The translations under genes were made by a program, and so were the position numbers. The notes beneath the pieces were generated by a model. It had not been told where the DNA came from, ran no database searches, and worked only from the letters and a program-made list of their open reading frames with translations. A stretch of DNA of 64,000 bases. Origin: Acidobacteria bacterium SCN 69-37 (GTDB lineage: Bacteria; Acidobacteriota; Vicinamibacteria; Vicinamibacterales; SCN-69-37). Where the stretch lies: contig MEDJ01000006.1 in the NCBI GenBank assembly GCA_001724025.1, forward strand, positions 1 to 64,000, read 5' to 3'. Within the stretch, counting starts at the first letter, position 1. The number at the start of each line of letters is the position of its first letter. Positions 28,498-36,374 of the stretch are shown here, piece by piece.

Positions 28498-29352
28498 TCA
28501 TTCGAGCGGTTTGCCGTCGTACCCGCCGAGCCGGCGCACCCAGATATTGCGGAATCGCACGGGGTGATCGTGGTCCTGCAGGCCGATCGGCCCCTCGGGC
28601 GCGTGCGGCACGTAGGTCGGCGCGTTGCGCCAGATCATCGGTCCCATCGACGCCTTCCGGTTCTGCACGACGACGCCGTTGACGAAGACGGTGAAATACG
28701 CGGGCTTGACGAGCGTGGCGCCCTCCCACCGCGGCGCCTCGAACACCACGTCGTACGCCTGCCACGCGCCGGCCGGCCGCAGCGGATTGACCAGCGGCGG
28801 CCACTGCCCGTAAATCGCTCCGGCCGTCCCGTCGGCGTAGGTCGGGTTCTCGTAGTTGTCGAGGATCTGGATCTCGTACAACCCCATCAGGAATAGCCCG
28901 CTGTTGCCGCGGTTCTGGCTGTTGCCGCGGCGTGAGGCCGGCGCCGCCCACTCGATGTGCACCTGCACGTCGCCAAACTTCTCGCGCGTCGCGATGCCGC
29001 CCGAACCGGGCACGACCTCGAAATAGCCGTTCTCGACCTTCCACGGCGCCGGGGTGTCGTGCTGCGTGTATTCCGCCGTCCCGAACGTGACCGCGGACCA
29101 TTTCGACAGGTCCTTTCCATCGAACAGGACGACCGCGTCCGACGGCGGCTGACCGGGCTCGGCGCCGGGCGTGATGACGGCAGGCCGCGGGCGACCCGGA
29201 TCGTGGACGTGATACGGCGTGCCGGGGACGAGCGGCGTATCGGTGTAGCCGGCCTCGGGCGTGTTCTGCTGCGAGCGCGCCACCGTGGCGCCGACGGTGA
29301 ACGCCAGCACGGCCGCCGCGCCAATCGAGAGGACAACGTGAGTCGTACGCAT
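28498..29352 (-). CDS. DUF1080 secreted protein, paralogue B
   Basis: 284 residues. Signal sequence MRTTHVVLSIGAAAVLAFTV with cleavage near ARSQQ; DUF1080 domain starting AVVLFDGKDLSKW, with GNSGLFLMGLYEIQILDNY and AWQAYDVVFEAP matching paralogue A position for position. I start it at ATG 29352; the longer open frame upstream runs through an inverted repeat and has no homology. Both paralogues end in a YRN/FRNIWVRRL strand. Probable extracytoplasmic 3-keto-glycoside processing, by family. Confidence 0.88.
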   Translation of the reverse strand: MRTTHVVLSIGAAAVLAFTVGATVARSQQNTPEAGYTDTPLVPGTPYHVHDPGRPRPAVITPGAEPGQPPSDAVVLFDGKDLSKWSAVTFGTAEYTQHDTPAPWKVENGYFEVVPGSGGIATREKFGDVQVHIEWAAPASRRGNSQNRGNSGLFLMGLYEIQILDNYENPTYADGTAGAIYGQWPPLVNPLRPAGAWQAYDVVFEAPRWEGATLVKPAYFTVFVNGVVVQNRKASMGPMIWRNAPTYVPHAPEGPIGLQDHDHPVRFRNIWVRRLGGYDGKPLE

Positions 29353-29380
29353 CGCGTGAGTATAGAGGCTGGGGGACGTC

Positions 29381-29594
29381 ACCGTGGAGGGCACGGAGCA
29401 CATGGAGACCTGCACGCACGACGAGCGCGCGCGGCTGCGGAGCGGCCGCGCGGCGACCGCTGGTCGCCTGGCGAAGGGCACTGACCGTGAAGGCGAGACG
29501 GCCAAGCGTCGATGCCGTTTCGCCCTCACGGTCAGTGCCCTTCGCCCACGCGCTCGTCGTGTACGTACTCTCCATGCGATCCATGTCCTCCACG
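29381..29594. repeat. Large diverged inverted repeat between divergent genes
   Basis: Core arms of 33 bases at 29468-29500 and 29512-29544 match as reverse complements at 31 of 33 positions around an 11-base loop. Outer arms at 29381-29431 and 29545-29594 are also inverted copies (roughly 80 percent identical by eye). The left side carries an extra 36 bases (29432-29467) that the right side lacks. It fills the spacer between DUF1080 paralogue B and the antiporter gene. It may be a miniature inverted-repeat element, or an RNA structure; no target-site duplication was established. Confidence 0.75.
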
Positions 29595-29668
29595 GTCCAT
29601 TCAGGATCCGACGTAATCTCCTCCGCTGAGCTTGCCCGGCACCCCTCGCTTCCGGTACCGTCGCACAG

Positions 29669-31105
29669 ATGTCCGAACTGGCCCTGCCGCCCTTCCCCCT
29701 GCCGCTGGCGAGCTACGGCGCGCCGTCGCCGGACGGGCTCCTGGCCACACTCGTCGCACGCATCGCCGTCGACCCATTCAACCTGATCGCCACGGCCATC
29801 TTCCTGTTCGCGGTCTGTCACACCTTCGCGTCGGCCCGGTTCATGCGCCTCGCGCACGTCGTGCAGCACCGCGCCGATGCCCGCGCCGATGCCGCCGGCC
29901 TCGCGCGCCGGCCAAGCGTGCGCGCCGGCGTGCTGCACTTCTTCGGTGAAATCGAAGTGGTGTTCGGCCTCTGGGCCGTGCTGCTGATCCTGGCCATCTC
30001 CGTCGATCGCGGCTGGGCGACGGCGCGCGACTACCTCGATCACACCGTCGACTTCACCGAACCGCTCTTCGTCGTCGTGATCATGGCAATGGCGGCCACA
30101 CGTCCTGTCGTCCTGCTCGCCGAGACCGTGCTGCGGCGCGTCGCCCGGCTGGCGGGCGGACATGCGGCGGCCTGGTGGCTGACCATCCTCACGATCGGTC
30201 CGCTGCTCGGCTCGTTCATCACCGAGCCGGCGGCCATGACGATCTGCGCGCTGCTGCTCGCACGCCAGTTCTACGATCTCGAGCCGTCACCGCGGTTGCG
30301 GCTGGCCACCATCGGCCTCCTCTTCGTCAACGTCTCGATTGGCGGCACGCTCACGCACTTCGCGGCGCCGCCCGTGCTGATGGTCGCGCACGCCTGGGGC
30401 TGGGACACGCCCTTCATGCTCGCAGCGATCGGCTGGAAGGCGATCATCGCGATCCTCGTTTCGACCGCGCTGTACTTCGCACTGTTCAGGGACGAGATGC
30501 GCGCGCTCGCCCTGCGGTCGTCTCCGCCCGACGTCGACGTTCGGGACGAAGCAGCGGCGGCCGGTGCGCTGCTGCCTCCGCCCGCGTGGGTCACGGCGGG
30601 TCACGTGGTGTTCCTCGCGTGGACCGTGCTCAATGCGCACCACCCGGTGCTGTTCATCGGTGGCTTCCTGTTCTTCCTGGGCTTCGTCAAGGCCACGGCG
30701 GCATATCAGAGCCACGTCGAACTGCGTTCGCCGCTGCTCGTCGGCTTCTTCCTGGCCAGCCTCGTCATCCATGGCGGCCTGCAGGGCTGGTGGATCGCCC
30801 CGGTCCTGGCGAGCATGAGCGAGCAGCCTCTGTTCACCAGTTCGATGCTCCTGACCGCGTTCAACGACAACGCGCTCATCACCTACCTGGCCACACTCGT
30901 ACCGGACCTGTCCCACACGCTGCGCGTCGCCGTGGTCGAGGGCGCCGTCGTGGGCGGTGGCCTGACGGTCATCGCCAATGCACCGAACCCGGCCGGGCAT
31001 GCCGTGCTCGCCCGCTTCTTCGGCGGGGCGGTCCCGCCACTGGGACTCCTGCTCGCCGCACTGCCCCCCACGCTCGTCGCGGCGGCCTGCTTCAGGCTGC
31101 TCTGA
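29669..31105 (+). CDS. Putative Na+/H+ antiporter (ion-transporter superfamily)
   Basis: 478-residue polytopic inner-membrane protein with about eleven hydrophobic segments. Signature stretches include LHFFGEIEVVFGLWAVLLI, DFTEPLFVVVIMAMAATRPV, TIGPLLGSFITEPAAMTICALLLA, SIGGTLTHFAAPPVLMVA and TAFNDNALITYLATLVP. These match a family annotated as putative Na+/H+ antiporters; transport has rarely been tested, so ion and direction are inferred. Repeated polar/acidic residues inside helices (GE, TEP, FNDN) fit ion coupling. It is monocistronic, downstream of the large inverted repeat and ended by two hairpins. Confidence 0.78.
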   Translation: MSELALPPFPLPLASYGAPSPDGLLATLVARIAVDPFNLIATAIFLFAVCHTFASARFMRLAHVVQHRADARADAAGLARRPSVRAGVLHFFGEIEVVFGLWAVLLILAISVDRGWATARDYLDHTVDFTEPLFVVVIMAMAATRPVVLLAETVLRRVARLAGGHAAAWWLTILTIGPLLGSFITEPAAMTICALLLARQFYDLEPSPRLRLATIGLLFVNVSIGGTLTHFAAPPVLMVAHAWGWDTPFMLAAIGWKAIIAILVSTALYFALFRDEMRALALRSSPPDVDVRDEAAAAGALLPPPAWVTAGHVVFLAWTVLNAHHPVLFIGGFLFFLGFVKATAAYQSHVELRSPLLVGFFLASLVIHGGLQGWWIAPVLASMSEQPLFTSSMLLTAFNDNALITYLATLVPDLSHTLRVAVVEGAVVGGGLTVIANAPNPAGHAVLARFFGGAVPPLGLLLAALPPTLVAAACFRLL

Positions 31106-31131
31106 CGACGCCCTGGGCCGTCTTTGGGCCG

Positions 31132-31179
31132 GCGCAGGGGCCAGTCCCCTGCGCACGCGCGTCACCAGGCTGACGCGCG
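31132..31179. terminator. Two adjacent hairpins between convergent genes
   Basis: GCGCAGGGG (31132-31140) / CCCCTGCGC (31146-31154) and CGCGCGTCA (31156-31164) / TGACGCGCG (31171-31179), each with perfect 9-bp arms. They separate the antiporter gene from the end of the minus-strand operon. No T-tracts are visible, so their strength as intrinsic terminators is uncertain. Confidence 0.6.
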
Positions 31180-31217
31180 GAGTCGGCCAACGAACGCGAG
31201 CGACAACGCCCGATCTC

Positions 31218-32057
31218 CTACGCGCGTGACGAGAGCGGCAGCCGCGTGAACTCGGCCACGCGCGTGGTGATCGCGTCCTCGGTCGGCAACCGCTCCATGC
31301 TGCTCGCGCCGTAGAAGCCCGAGATGCCTGTCGTGCGCTCGAGCACGAAACGCGCGTCGGCCGGCTCGCTGATCGGGCCGCCATGACAGATGACCAGCAC
31401 ATCGTCGCGCACGGCCACGGCGGCGTCGCGGATGTCCTGAATCTCGCGCACGCACGCCTCCAGCGTCCTGGCCGTTCGCGCGCCAATCGTGCCCTTCGTC
31501 GTGAGTCCCATGTGGGCGACGAGAATGTCGGCCCCGGCCTTCGTCATCGCCACCGCGTCGTCCGGGCCAAAGACATACGGGGTGGTGAGCAGATCGCGCT
31601 CGCGCGCCAGCGCAATCATCTCCACCTCCTTCGCGTAACTCATGCCCGTCTCCTCGAGGTTCTGGCGGAAGACGCCGTCGATCAGCCCGACGGTCGGAAA
31701 ATTCTGGACGCCGGTGAACCCGATGCGCCGGATCTCGTCCAGGAACACCGGCATCAGGCGGAACGGATCCGTACCGCACACGCCCGCCAGCACGGGCGTC
31801 TCCCGCACCACCGGCAGCACCTCGCGCGCCATCTCGACGACGATGGCGTTGGCGTCGCCGTAGGGCATGAGCCCGGACAGCGAGCCGTGGCCGGCCATGC
31901 GGAACCGCCCCGAGTTGTAGATCACGATCAGATCGGCGCCGCCCGCCTGGGCGCACTTGCCCGAAATGCCCGTCCCCGCGCCCGCCCCGATGATGGGGAC
32001 GCCGCGCACCACCTTCGCGCGCAACCGATCCAGGATCGTCGTCCGGGTCATGGTCAT
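31218..32057 (-). CDS. PEP-hydrolase-family TIM-barrel protein (Tm-1 C-terminal-domain homologue)
   Basis: 279 residues forming a TIM barrel: [81 protein letters not shown] and [14 protein letters not shown] are conserved in the family annotated phosphoenolpyruvate hydrolase-like. The homologous domain is the C-terminal half of plant and fungal Tm-1-type proteins. ATG 32057 has GGAGGAG ten bases upstream and overlaps the stop of the Tm-1 N-terminal-like gene by four bases (ATGA). It is the last gene of a six-gene operon. The true substrate is unknown; the PEP name is a family label. Confidence 0.85.
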   Translation of the reverse strand: MTMTRTTILDRLRAKVVRGVPIIGAGAGTGISGKCAQAGGADLIVIYNSGRFRMAGHGSLSGLMPYGDANAIVVEMAREVLPVVRETPVLAGVCGTDPFRLMPVFLDEIRRIGFTGVQNFPTVGLIDGVFRQNLEETGMSYAKEVEMIALARERDLLTTPYVFGPDDAVAMTKAGADILVAHMGLTTKGTIGARTARTLEACVREIQDIRDAAVAVRDDVLVICHGGPISEPADARFVLERTTGISGFYGASSMERLPTEDAITTRVAEFTRLPLSSRA

Positions 32058-33258
32058 CGTGTGGCTCCTCCGCCAGCATCGGCCACCATCTCGAGCAGCC
32101 GCGTCGCCATGGCCGAAGCAAACGCGGGATCGTTGATCGCGCAGTCGAGCGCGTGCAGTTCGATGTCCGGGCGCAGGTGCGTCCGGATGGCGCCGAACAG
32201 CGCCTCGTCGGCCTCGGGCCAGTAGAACGGTCCCTCCTCGACCGAGATCAGGGAGACGCCGCGCAGCGGCAGGAACACGGCCACGGGGCCGGTCGAGAGA
32301 TTCAGCCGCGAGGCCAGCACCCGGCCAAGTCGGGCGTTCTCGTTCGGCGTCGTGCGCATCAGCGTGACGTTCGGGGCGTGCTGATAGAACCGTCGACCGA
32401 CGAACGATGGCGGCACCGTATCGGGCGCCCAGAAATTGACCATGTCGAGGCACCCCGGTGCGACAACGGCGGGCACACCGGCCCGCGCCGCGGCTTCGAG
32501 GCGGTGCGGGCCGGCCGCCATCACGCCACCGACCAGTTCGTCGGCCCACTCCGTGGTCGTCACATCGAGCACGCCCGCGATATATCGGGAGCGAATCAGG
32601 TGCTCCATCGTCCGTCCGCCGGTGCCCGTGGCGTGGAAGACCAGCACCTCGTAACCCGCGCGCTCGAGGGCGGCGCGCGCGGCCTCGACGCACGGGGTCG
32701 TGTTCCCGAACATCGTGGCCGCCAGCAGCGGCCGCTCGTCCCCCGCCTGCCTCGTCGTCTCGGCCATGGCCGAGACGACGGCGGCCGCGCGGCTGAAGAC
32801 CTCGCGACTGATGCGGTTCAGCCCGGCGATATCCACGATCGACGGCAGCATGACGATGTCCGATTCACCGACGAAGCCGCTGACGTCGCCGCCCGCGAGG
32901 GTGGACACGAGCACCTTCGGCACGCCCAGCGGCAGCTCGCGCATGGCGCGAGCGGCGATGGACGTGCCGGCGCCGCCGCCCAGCCCGATGACGGCGTCGA
33001 GGCCCGCCGACCGGAACCGGCTGCGGCCATGCGGGCGACCGCGGCCCCGCGGTCGCCCGCAGTCACGAGGTCCGCGAGCACGGCGCCACCGGCCGCGGCG
33101 ACGACCTCACGCGCCACATCGGCCCCGATCGCCGGCCGTCCCAGCACGCCCACGTCGATGACGATCGGGCGATGTCCCCGTCTGGCGATCTCCGCCGCCA
33201 GGAAGCCAGCCTCGAGGCCCTTCGTGTCGAGCGCCGCGATCAGCGCGATGTCGGCCAC
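32054..33258 (-). pseudogene. Tm-1-like ATP-binding (UPF0261) protein, frameshifted
   Basis: The two halves are each well preserved but in different frames. Residues from GTG 33258 read ADIALIAALDTKGLEAGFLA through VTAGDRGAAVARMA (to 33028), then homology continues in another frame as SAGLDAVIGLGGGAGTSIAA and MRELPLGVPKVLVSTLAGGD to the stop at 32054. The shift lies between about 33000 and 33030, directly beside a perfect 30-nt hairpin (33031-33060). An uninterrupted protein would be about 400 residues. Family members bind ATP and pair with the TIM-barrel protein encoded next. Without the shift this would be an ordinary gene; I cannot tell real mutation from a sequence error. An internal ATG at 32944 could produce the C-terminal part alone. 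Confidence 0.78.
33031..33060. repeat. Perfect hairpin within the Tm-1-like gene, next to the frameshift
   Basis: 14-bp arms GCGGGCGACCGCGG / CCGCGGTCGCCCGC around a two-base loop. It is inside coding sequence (TAGDRGAAVARM) and immediately precedes the point where the reading frame is lost. Confidence 0.85.
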
Positions 33259-33260
33259 AC

Positions 33261-33716
33261 TCACTCCCGCGTCACGGTAAACGTCCCGGTGATGGTCCCG
33301 AGACACCCGAAACCGTCGTACTGTCCGCTCAGCCTATCGCCACTCCGGCTCCAGGTCAGCACGAGAAAACTCTCGGGCGACTGTCCCGGCTCGCACGGCA
33401 GTCCACCAGACGACGTGAGTTGCATGCGCTGCGCGACAGGTGGCACCCCGATGCTGCCGCCGATCATCCCGGTCCTGTTGCGCGAGCCGTCGTCGAACGT
33501 CAGCGCAAATGTTCCACCGAGGGCGAAGGCCGTCTGCTCGATCGACAGCCGCAGACGGCCGCGGCCGCCGTACGATTCTTCGACCGGGCCCTGCCACGTG
33601 CCCGTCAGCGTTGCCGCGGGCGCCTCGGGCCCGGTCGGCGATCGGCCCGTACAGCCCAACGCCAGCAGTGCCAGTGCCGCACTTCCGATCACGACCACGA
33701 CGGACTGCCCTGTCAT
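33261..33716 (-). CDS. Small lipoprotein of unknown function
   Basis: 151 residues with a clear lipoprotein signal: hydrophobic VVVVIGSAALALLALGC, lipid attachment at the cysteine near residue 22. The mature part is beta-rich and contains GTWQGPVEESYGGRGRLRLSI, RMQLTSSGGLPCEPGQ and GTITGTFTV, a pattern common in small outer-membrane or periplasmic lipocalin-like barrels of Acidobacteria; I do not recognise a named family. I start it at ATG 33716 (MTGQSVVVV). It lies four bases after the propeller gene and two bases before the Tm-1-like gene, as a member of a six-gene operon. Confidence 0.72.
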   Translation of the reverse strand: MTGQSVVVVIGSAALALLALGCTGRSPTGPEAPAATLTGTWQGPVEESYGGRGRLRLSIEQTAFALGGTFALTFDDGSRNRTGMIGGSIGVPPVAQRMQLTSSGGLPCEPGQSPESFLVLTWSRSGDRLSGQYDGFGCLGTITGTFTVTRE

Positions 33717-33720
33717 CTCG

Positions 33721-34851
33721 TCACCTTTCTCCCCGGCTGGCCGCGTCGAGGCGGAACAGCGAGAGTATCTGCGACCCACTGGCCAGCATCAGAGACCCGT
33801 CGACGTCCGGCACCCAGCGATACTGCGCCCGGCTACCGCCCACACGCCACAGTTCCCGCCCGTCGCGCACGCGCAGCGCGACGAGCTGATTCGAAAAATA
33901 CGGCACATACACCACGTCGTCCTTCACCGCGAGGTCGAAGGCGACCGACGCCACGATTGGCGTGCGACGCCAGCGTTCCCGTTGCGTGACCAGATCCCAG
34001 GCCACGATCTCCCCCGACAGCGAGCCGGCGACCAGCGTGCGTCCAGATACGGCCAGCGGCCGATAGTCCTGCTCGTCGGCCAGCGTCTCGAGACGCGGCA
34101 GCGTCCAGCGCACCGCACCCGAACGCTCGTCGAGCGCGTACAGAGTGCCGTCCCGGGACGCGGCCACGACCACGCCGTGAGCGAAGACCGGCGCCCCTGA
34201 CGCGCCGATCGATCCCGGCAGGAGACGACGCCACCGCGCACGACCGGTGGCGGCATCGACCAGGGCCACGCCACCGCCAGGCGTGGCCCCGAAGTCCGTG
34301 AACGCGGCCGCGACGGATGCCCCCTGCACGACAGGAGCGTAGACGGTGGTCGTGGCCGCGTGCCCAATCCGCGCAGTCCAGCGAGGCCGACCATCCCGGA
34401 GGGACACCGCGTGCAAGGACCCGGCCAGCGAGCCGCCAAACACGGTGTCGCCCGCCACGCCTCCCAGGTGCATCCCGATCCCGCCGTCGTCGGCCGGCGC
34501 GAACGTCCAGCGTGGCCTGCCGGTCCGCCTGTCGACGCCCACGAGGTCGTAGTCGCCCGCCACCACGAGATCGCCACGCACGATGACGCGCGAGCCGAAT
34601 GTCGGACTGGCGCCCTCGAACGGCAGGCGCCAGCGGACGCGCCCGCTCGTCAGGCTGGCGGCAACGAGCGCATGATCCTGCGTCAGGAAATACGCCGACA
34701 CGTCGTCGCGCGCCGGGATGCCGCGTGCGGGTTCGGCGAGTTGCCAGAGCACGCGCGGCGCCGCGGATCCGGCACCCGCACCAGCGGCCATGGGCCCCAT
34801 GCAGAGGAGCGCCGCCAGGCCCAGCGCCAGCCGCGCGCCGCCTGTCGTCAC
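33721..34851 (-). CDS. Exported PQQ-like beta-propeller protein
   Basis: 376 residues. Signal peptide with LALGLAALLCMGPMAAGAG, then repeated propeller blades: DALVAASLTSGRVRW-like, YDLVGVDRRTGRPRWTFAP, SLHAVSLRDGRPRW, GTLYALDERSGAVRW, EIVAWDLVTQRERWRR and NQLVALRVRDGRELWRV. The W-(x)-G-R/W blades are those of PQQ-binding-like/BamB-type propellers; the set of PQQ ligands seen in true dehydrogenases is not evident, so a scaffold or binding role is as likely as catalysis. I choose GTG 34851, giving a GTGA overlap with the lipase-lectin stop, over GTG 34872. Confidence 0.78.
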   Translation of the reverse strand: MTTGGARLALGLAALLCMGPMAAGAGAGSAAPRVLWQLAEPARGIPARDDVSAYFLTQDHALVAASLTSGRVRWRLPFEGASPTFGSRVIVRGDLVVAGDYDLVGVDRRTGRPRWTFAPADDGGIGMHLGGVAGDTVFGGSLAGSLHAVSLRDGRPRWTARIGHAATTTVYAPVVQGASVAAAFTDFGATPGGGVALVDAATGRARWRRLLPGSIGASGAPVFAHGVVVAASRDGTLYALDERSGAVRWTLPRLETLADEQDYRPLAVSGRTLVAGSLSGEIVAWDLVTQRERWRRTPIVASVAFDLAVKDDVVYVPYFSNQLVALRVRDGRELWRVGGSRAQYRWVPDVDGSLMLASGSQILSLFRLDAASRGER

Positions 34852-36374
34852 CGCACGGTGTTGGTCGCCCACAGCGGCACCCCCTGCGCCGAATAGATCA
34901 CGACGTTCCCGTCGCTCTGCACCGTGAGCCAGGCACCGGGGTAGCCCAGACTCGAACCACTCGCCCAGATGGGTAGATCGTTCGCGTCATACATCACGAA
35001 GTTCCCGTCGTGCTGCATGACCACCGACCCCGGCGCGCGGCCGTTCGTGCCCGATGCCCACAGCGGTGTTCCCTGCTGATAGAGCACGAGGTTCCCGTCG
35101 CCCTGGTACGACAGCGTGAACCGCCCATCGTCTGACCTGATGGCTTCGCCGGGCCTGAGCCTGTCGCCGGGGCGCATGACCGATCGGCTGTCGGGGTAGC
35201 CCGGCCCCGACGAGCCACCGCCCGGAGGGACGGACGGGCCCGAGGGCGGAGGCACCGGCGTGGGCGGCGGGCTCGCGCCCCGCGCGGGAATCTGCATCAC
35301 CTCCGCGAGCGCCTGATACAGGGCGTCGTCGCTCTCGCGCGTCATGCGCGTATGTGCGGGGCCCCAGGTGCCGTCGGTGCCGAGCACGATGTTGAGCGCG
35401 TTCGGGTAGCGCTGACTCGTGTGCGGGACGACACCGTCGTTCGGCACGCACTGGTTGAGCGACGGGCTCGAGACCATGGCGCAGTAGACCTCGTCGATCG
35501 ACGCGAGATGGCCGGCGATGCTGAAAAGCGACTGGGCCTGCTGAATCGCCTGCGGATCGCCGTGCGGCGAATTCGCCAGGATCCACCCGGCCCAGAAATC
35601 GAGCCCGGCAATCGTCCCGTAGAGCGTCGTCGCAATCGCGTCGGCCGCCTCCGGCACGAGAGCTCGCATGGGACCGGCCCAGTAGTAGTTGTGCGCCACG
35701 CTCACGATGCCCACACGCCGCGGGACCGCCGACGCCTCGCGATTGATGTTGGCCGCGGCGTTGAGTCCCGTCAGGTACGACGAGCCGGGCCGCATGTCGC
35801 CGATCACCGGGAAGCGCGCGTCGATGCCGAGCGTGGCCCCCAGATCCACCACCGCGGCCGTGCCGTAGGAGATCGCCCAGCTGACGAGCGGCGCCACGTT
35901 GTTGAACACCCAGGAGGTGTTCGATGGCCGGTTGAACGCCTTGGACACGAGCACGCCGTACGCAGTGGTGGCCGTGGCATAGGCCGCCCACTCGTTGAAC
36001 CGGGTGACGAGCGGGGCCCCGGCATGTGGCGTCCCGACGGTGACGATCCCCGACAGCGGCCGGCGCCGGCTCCACTCGCGGGCCACGAGGCCGCCATTGC
36101 TGTGCCCCACGGCTACGGTGGTCTGCGCGGGCGGATTGATCTGCGACGCGAGGAGGTCGGCCTGGCGCGCGTACGTCTCGCTCCACGAGAGCGTAGGCCG
36201 CGTCGGCGCGATCTGCAGGCGCTGCCCCAGGCGCCCGGCCGCCCCCTCCCACTCGGCGGGCGCCGAGCGGAGTCCGTGCAGGAACACGACAGGGCGATCC
36301 TGCGCGCGTGCCGGCGTGGCGCCGATCACCGCGAGCAGCATCACCAGGACAAGCCCCCGCTGCGCGCGTCTCAT
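34848..36374 (-). CDS. Secreted lipase/esterase fused to a bulb-type lectin domain
   Basis: 508 residues. Signal peptide (cleavage after PARAQ, about 25). An alpha/beta-hydrolase follows with HGLRSAPAEW and the nucleophile elbow GHSNGG at 90-95 (Ser92); VGTPHAG and a late DGVVPHTSQR fit lipase-like enzymes. A proline-rich linker (about 365-390) leads to a C-terminal B-lectin with three blades near residues 421, 451 and 483: YQGDGNLVLY, MQHDGNFVMY and VQSDGNVVIY, matching the QxDxNxVxY mannose-binding motif. Predicted to cleave an ester while tethered to a mannose-rich glycan. It overlaps its neighbours by four bases on both sides (ATGA upstream, GTGA downstream) within a six-gene operon. Confidence 0.86.
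   Translation of the reverse strand: MRRAQRGLVLVMLLAVIGATPARAQDRPVVFLHGLRSAPAEWEGAAGRLGQRLQIAPTRPTLSWSETYARQADLLASQINPPAQTTVAVGHSNGGLVAREWSRRRPLSGIVTVGTPHAGAPLVTRFNEWAAYATATTAYGVLVSKAFNRPSNTSWVFNNVAPLVSWAISYGTAAVVDLGATLGIDARFPVIGDMRPGSSYLTGLNAAANINREASAVPRRVGIVSVAHNYYWAGPMRALVPEAADAIATTLYGTIAGLDFWAGWILANSPHGDPQAIQQAQSLFSIAGHLASIDEVYCAMVSSPSLNQCVPNDGVVPHTSQRYPNALNIVLGTDGTWGPAHTRMTRESDDALYQALAEVMQIPARGASPPPTPVPPPSGPSVPPGGGSSGPGYPDSRSVMRPGDRLRPGEAIRSDDGRFTLSYQGDGNLVLYQQGTPLWASGTNGRAPGSVVMQHDGNFVMYDANDLPIWASGSSLGYPGAWLTVQSDGNVVIYSAQGVPLWATNTVR

Noticed and set aside
28352-30163. Minus-strand open frame of 603 codons
   Set aside because: Runs antisense through the antiporter and then the inverted repeat and DUF1080 paralogue in other frames; no conserved domain.
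33000-33060. Programmed frameshifting in the Tm-1-like gene
   Set aside because: No slippery heptamer is seen and the hairpin is upstream rather than downstream of the shift; mutation or sequence error is more likely.
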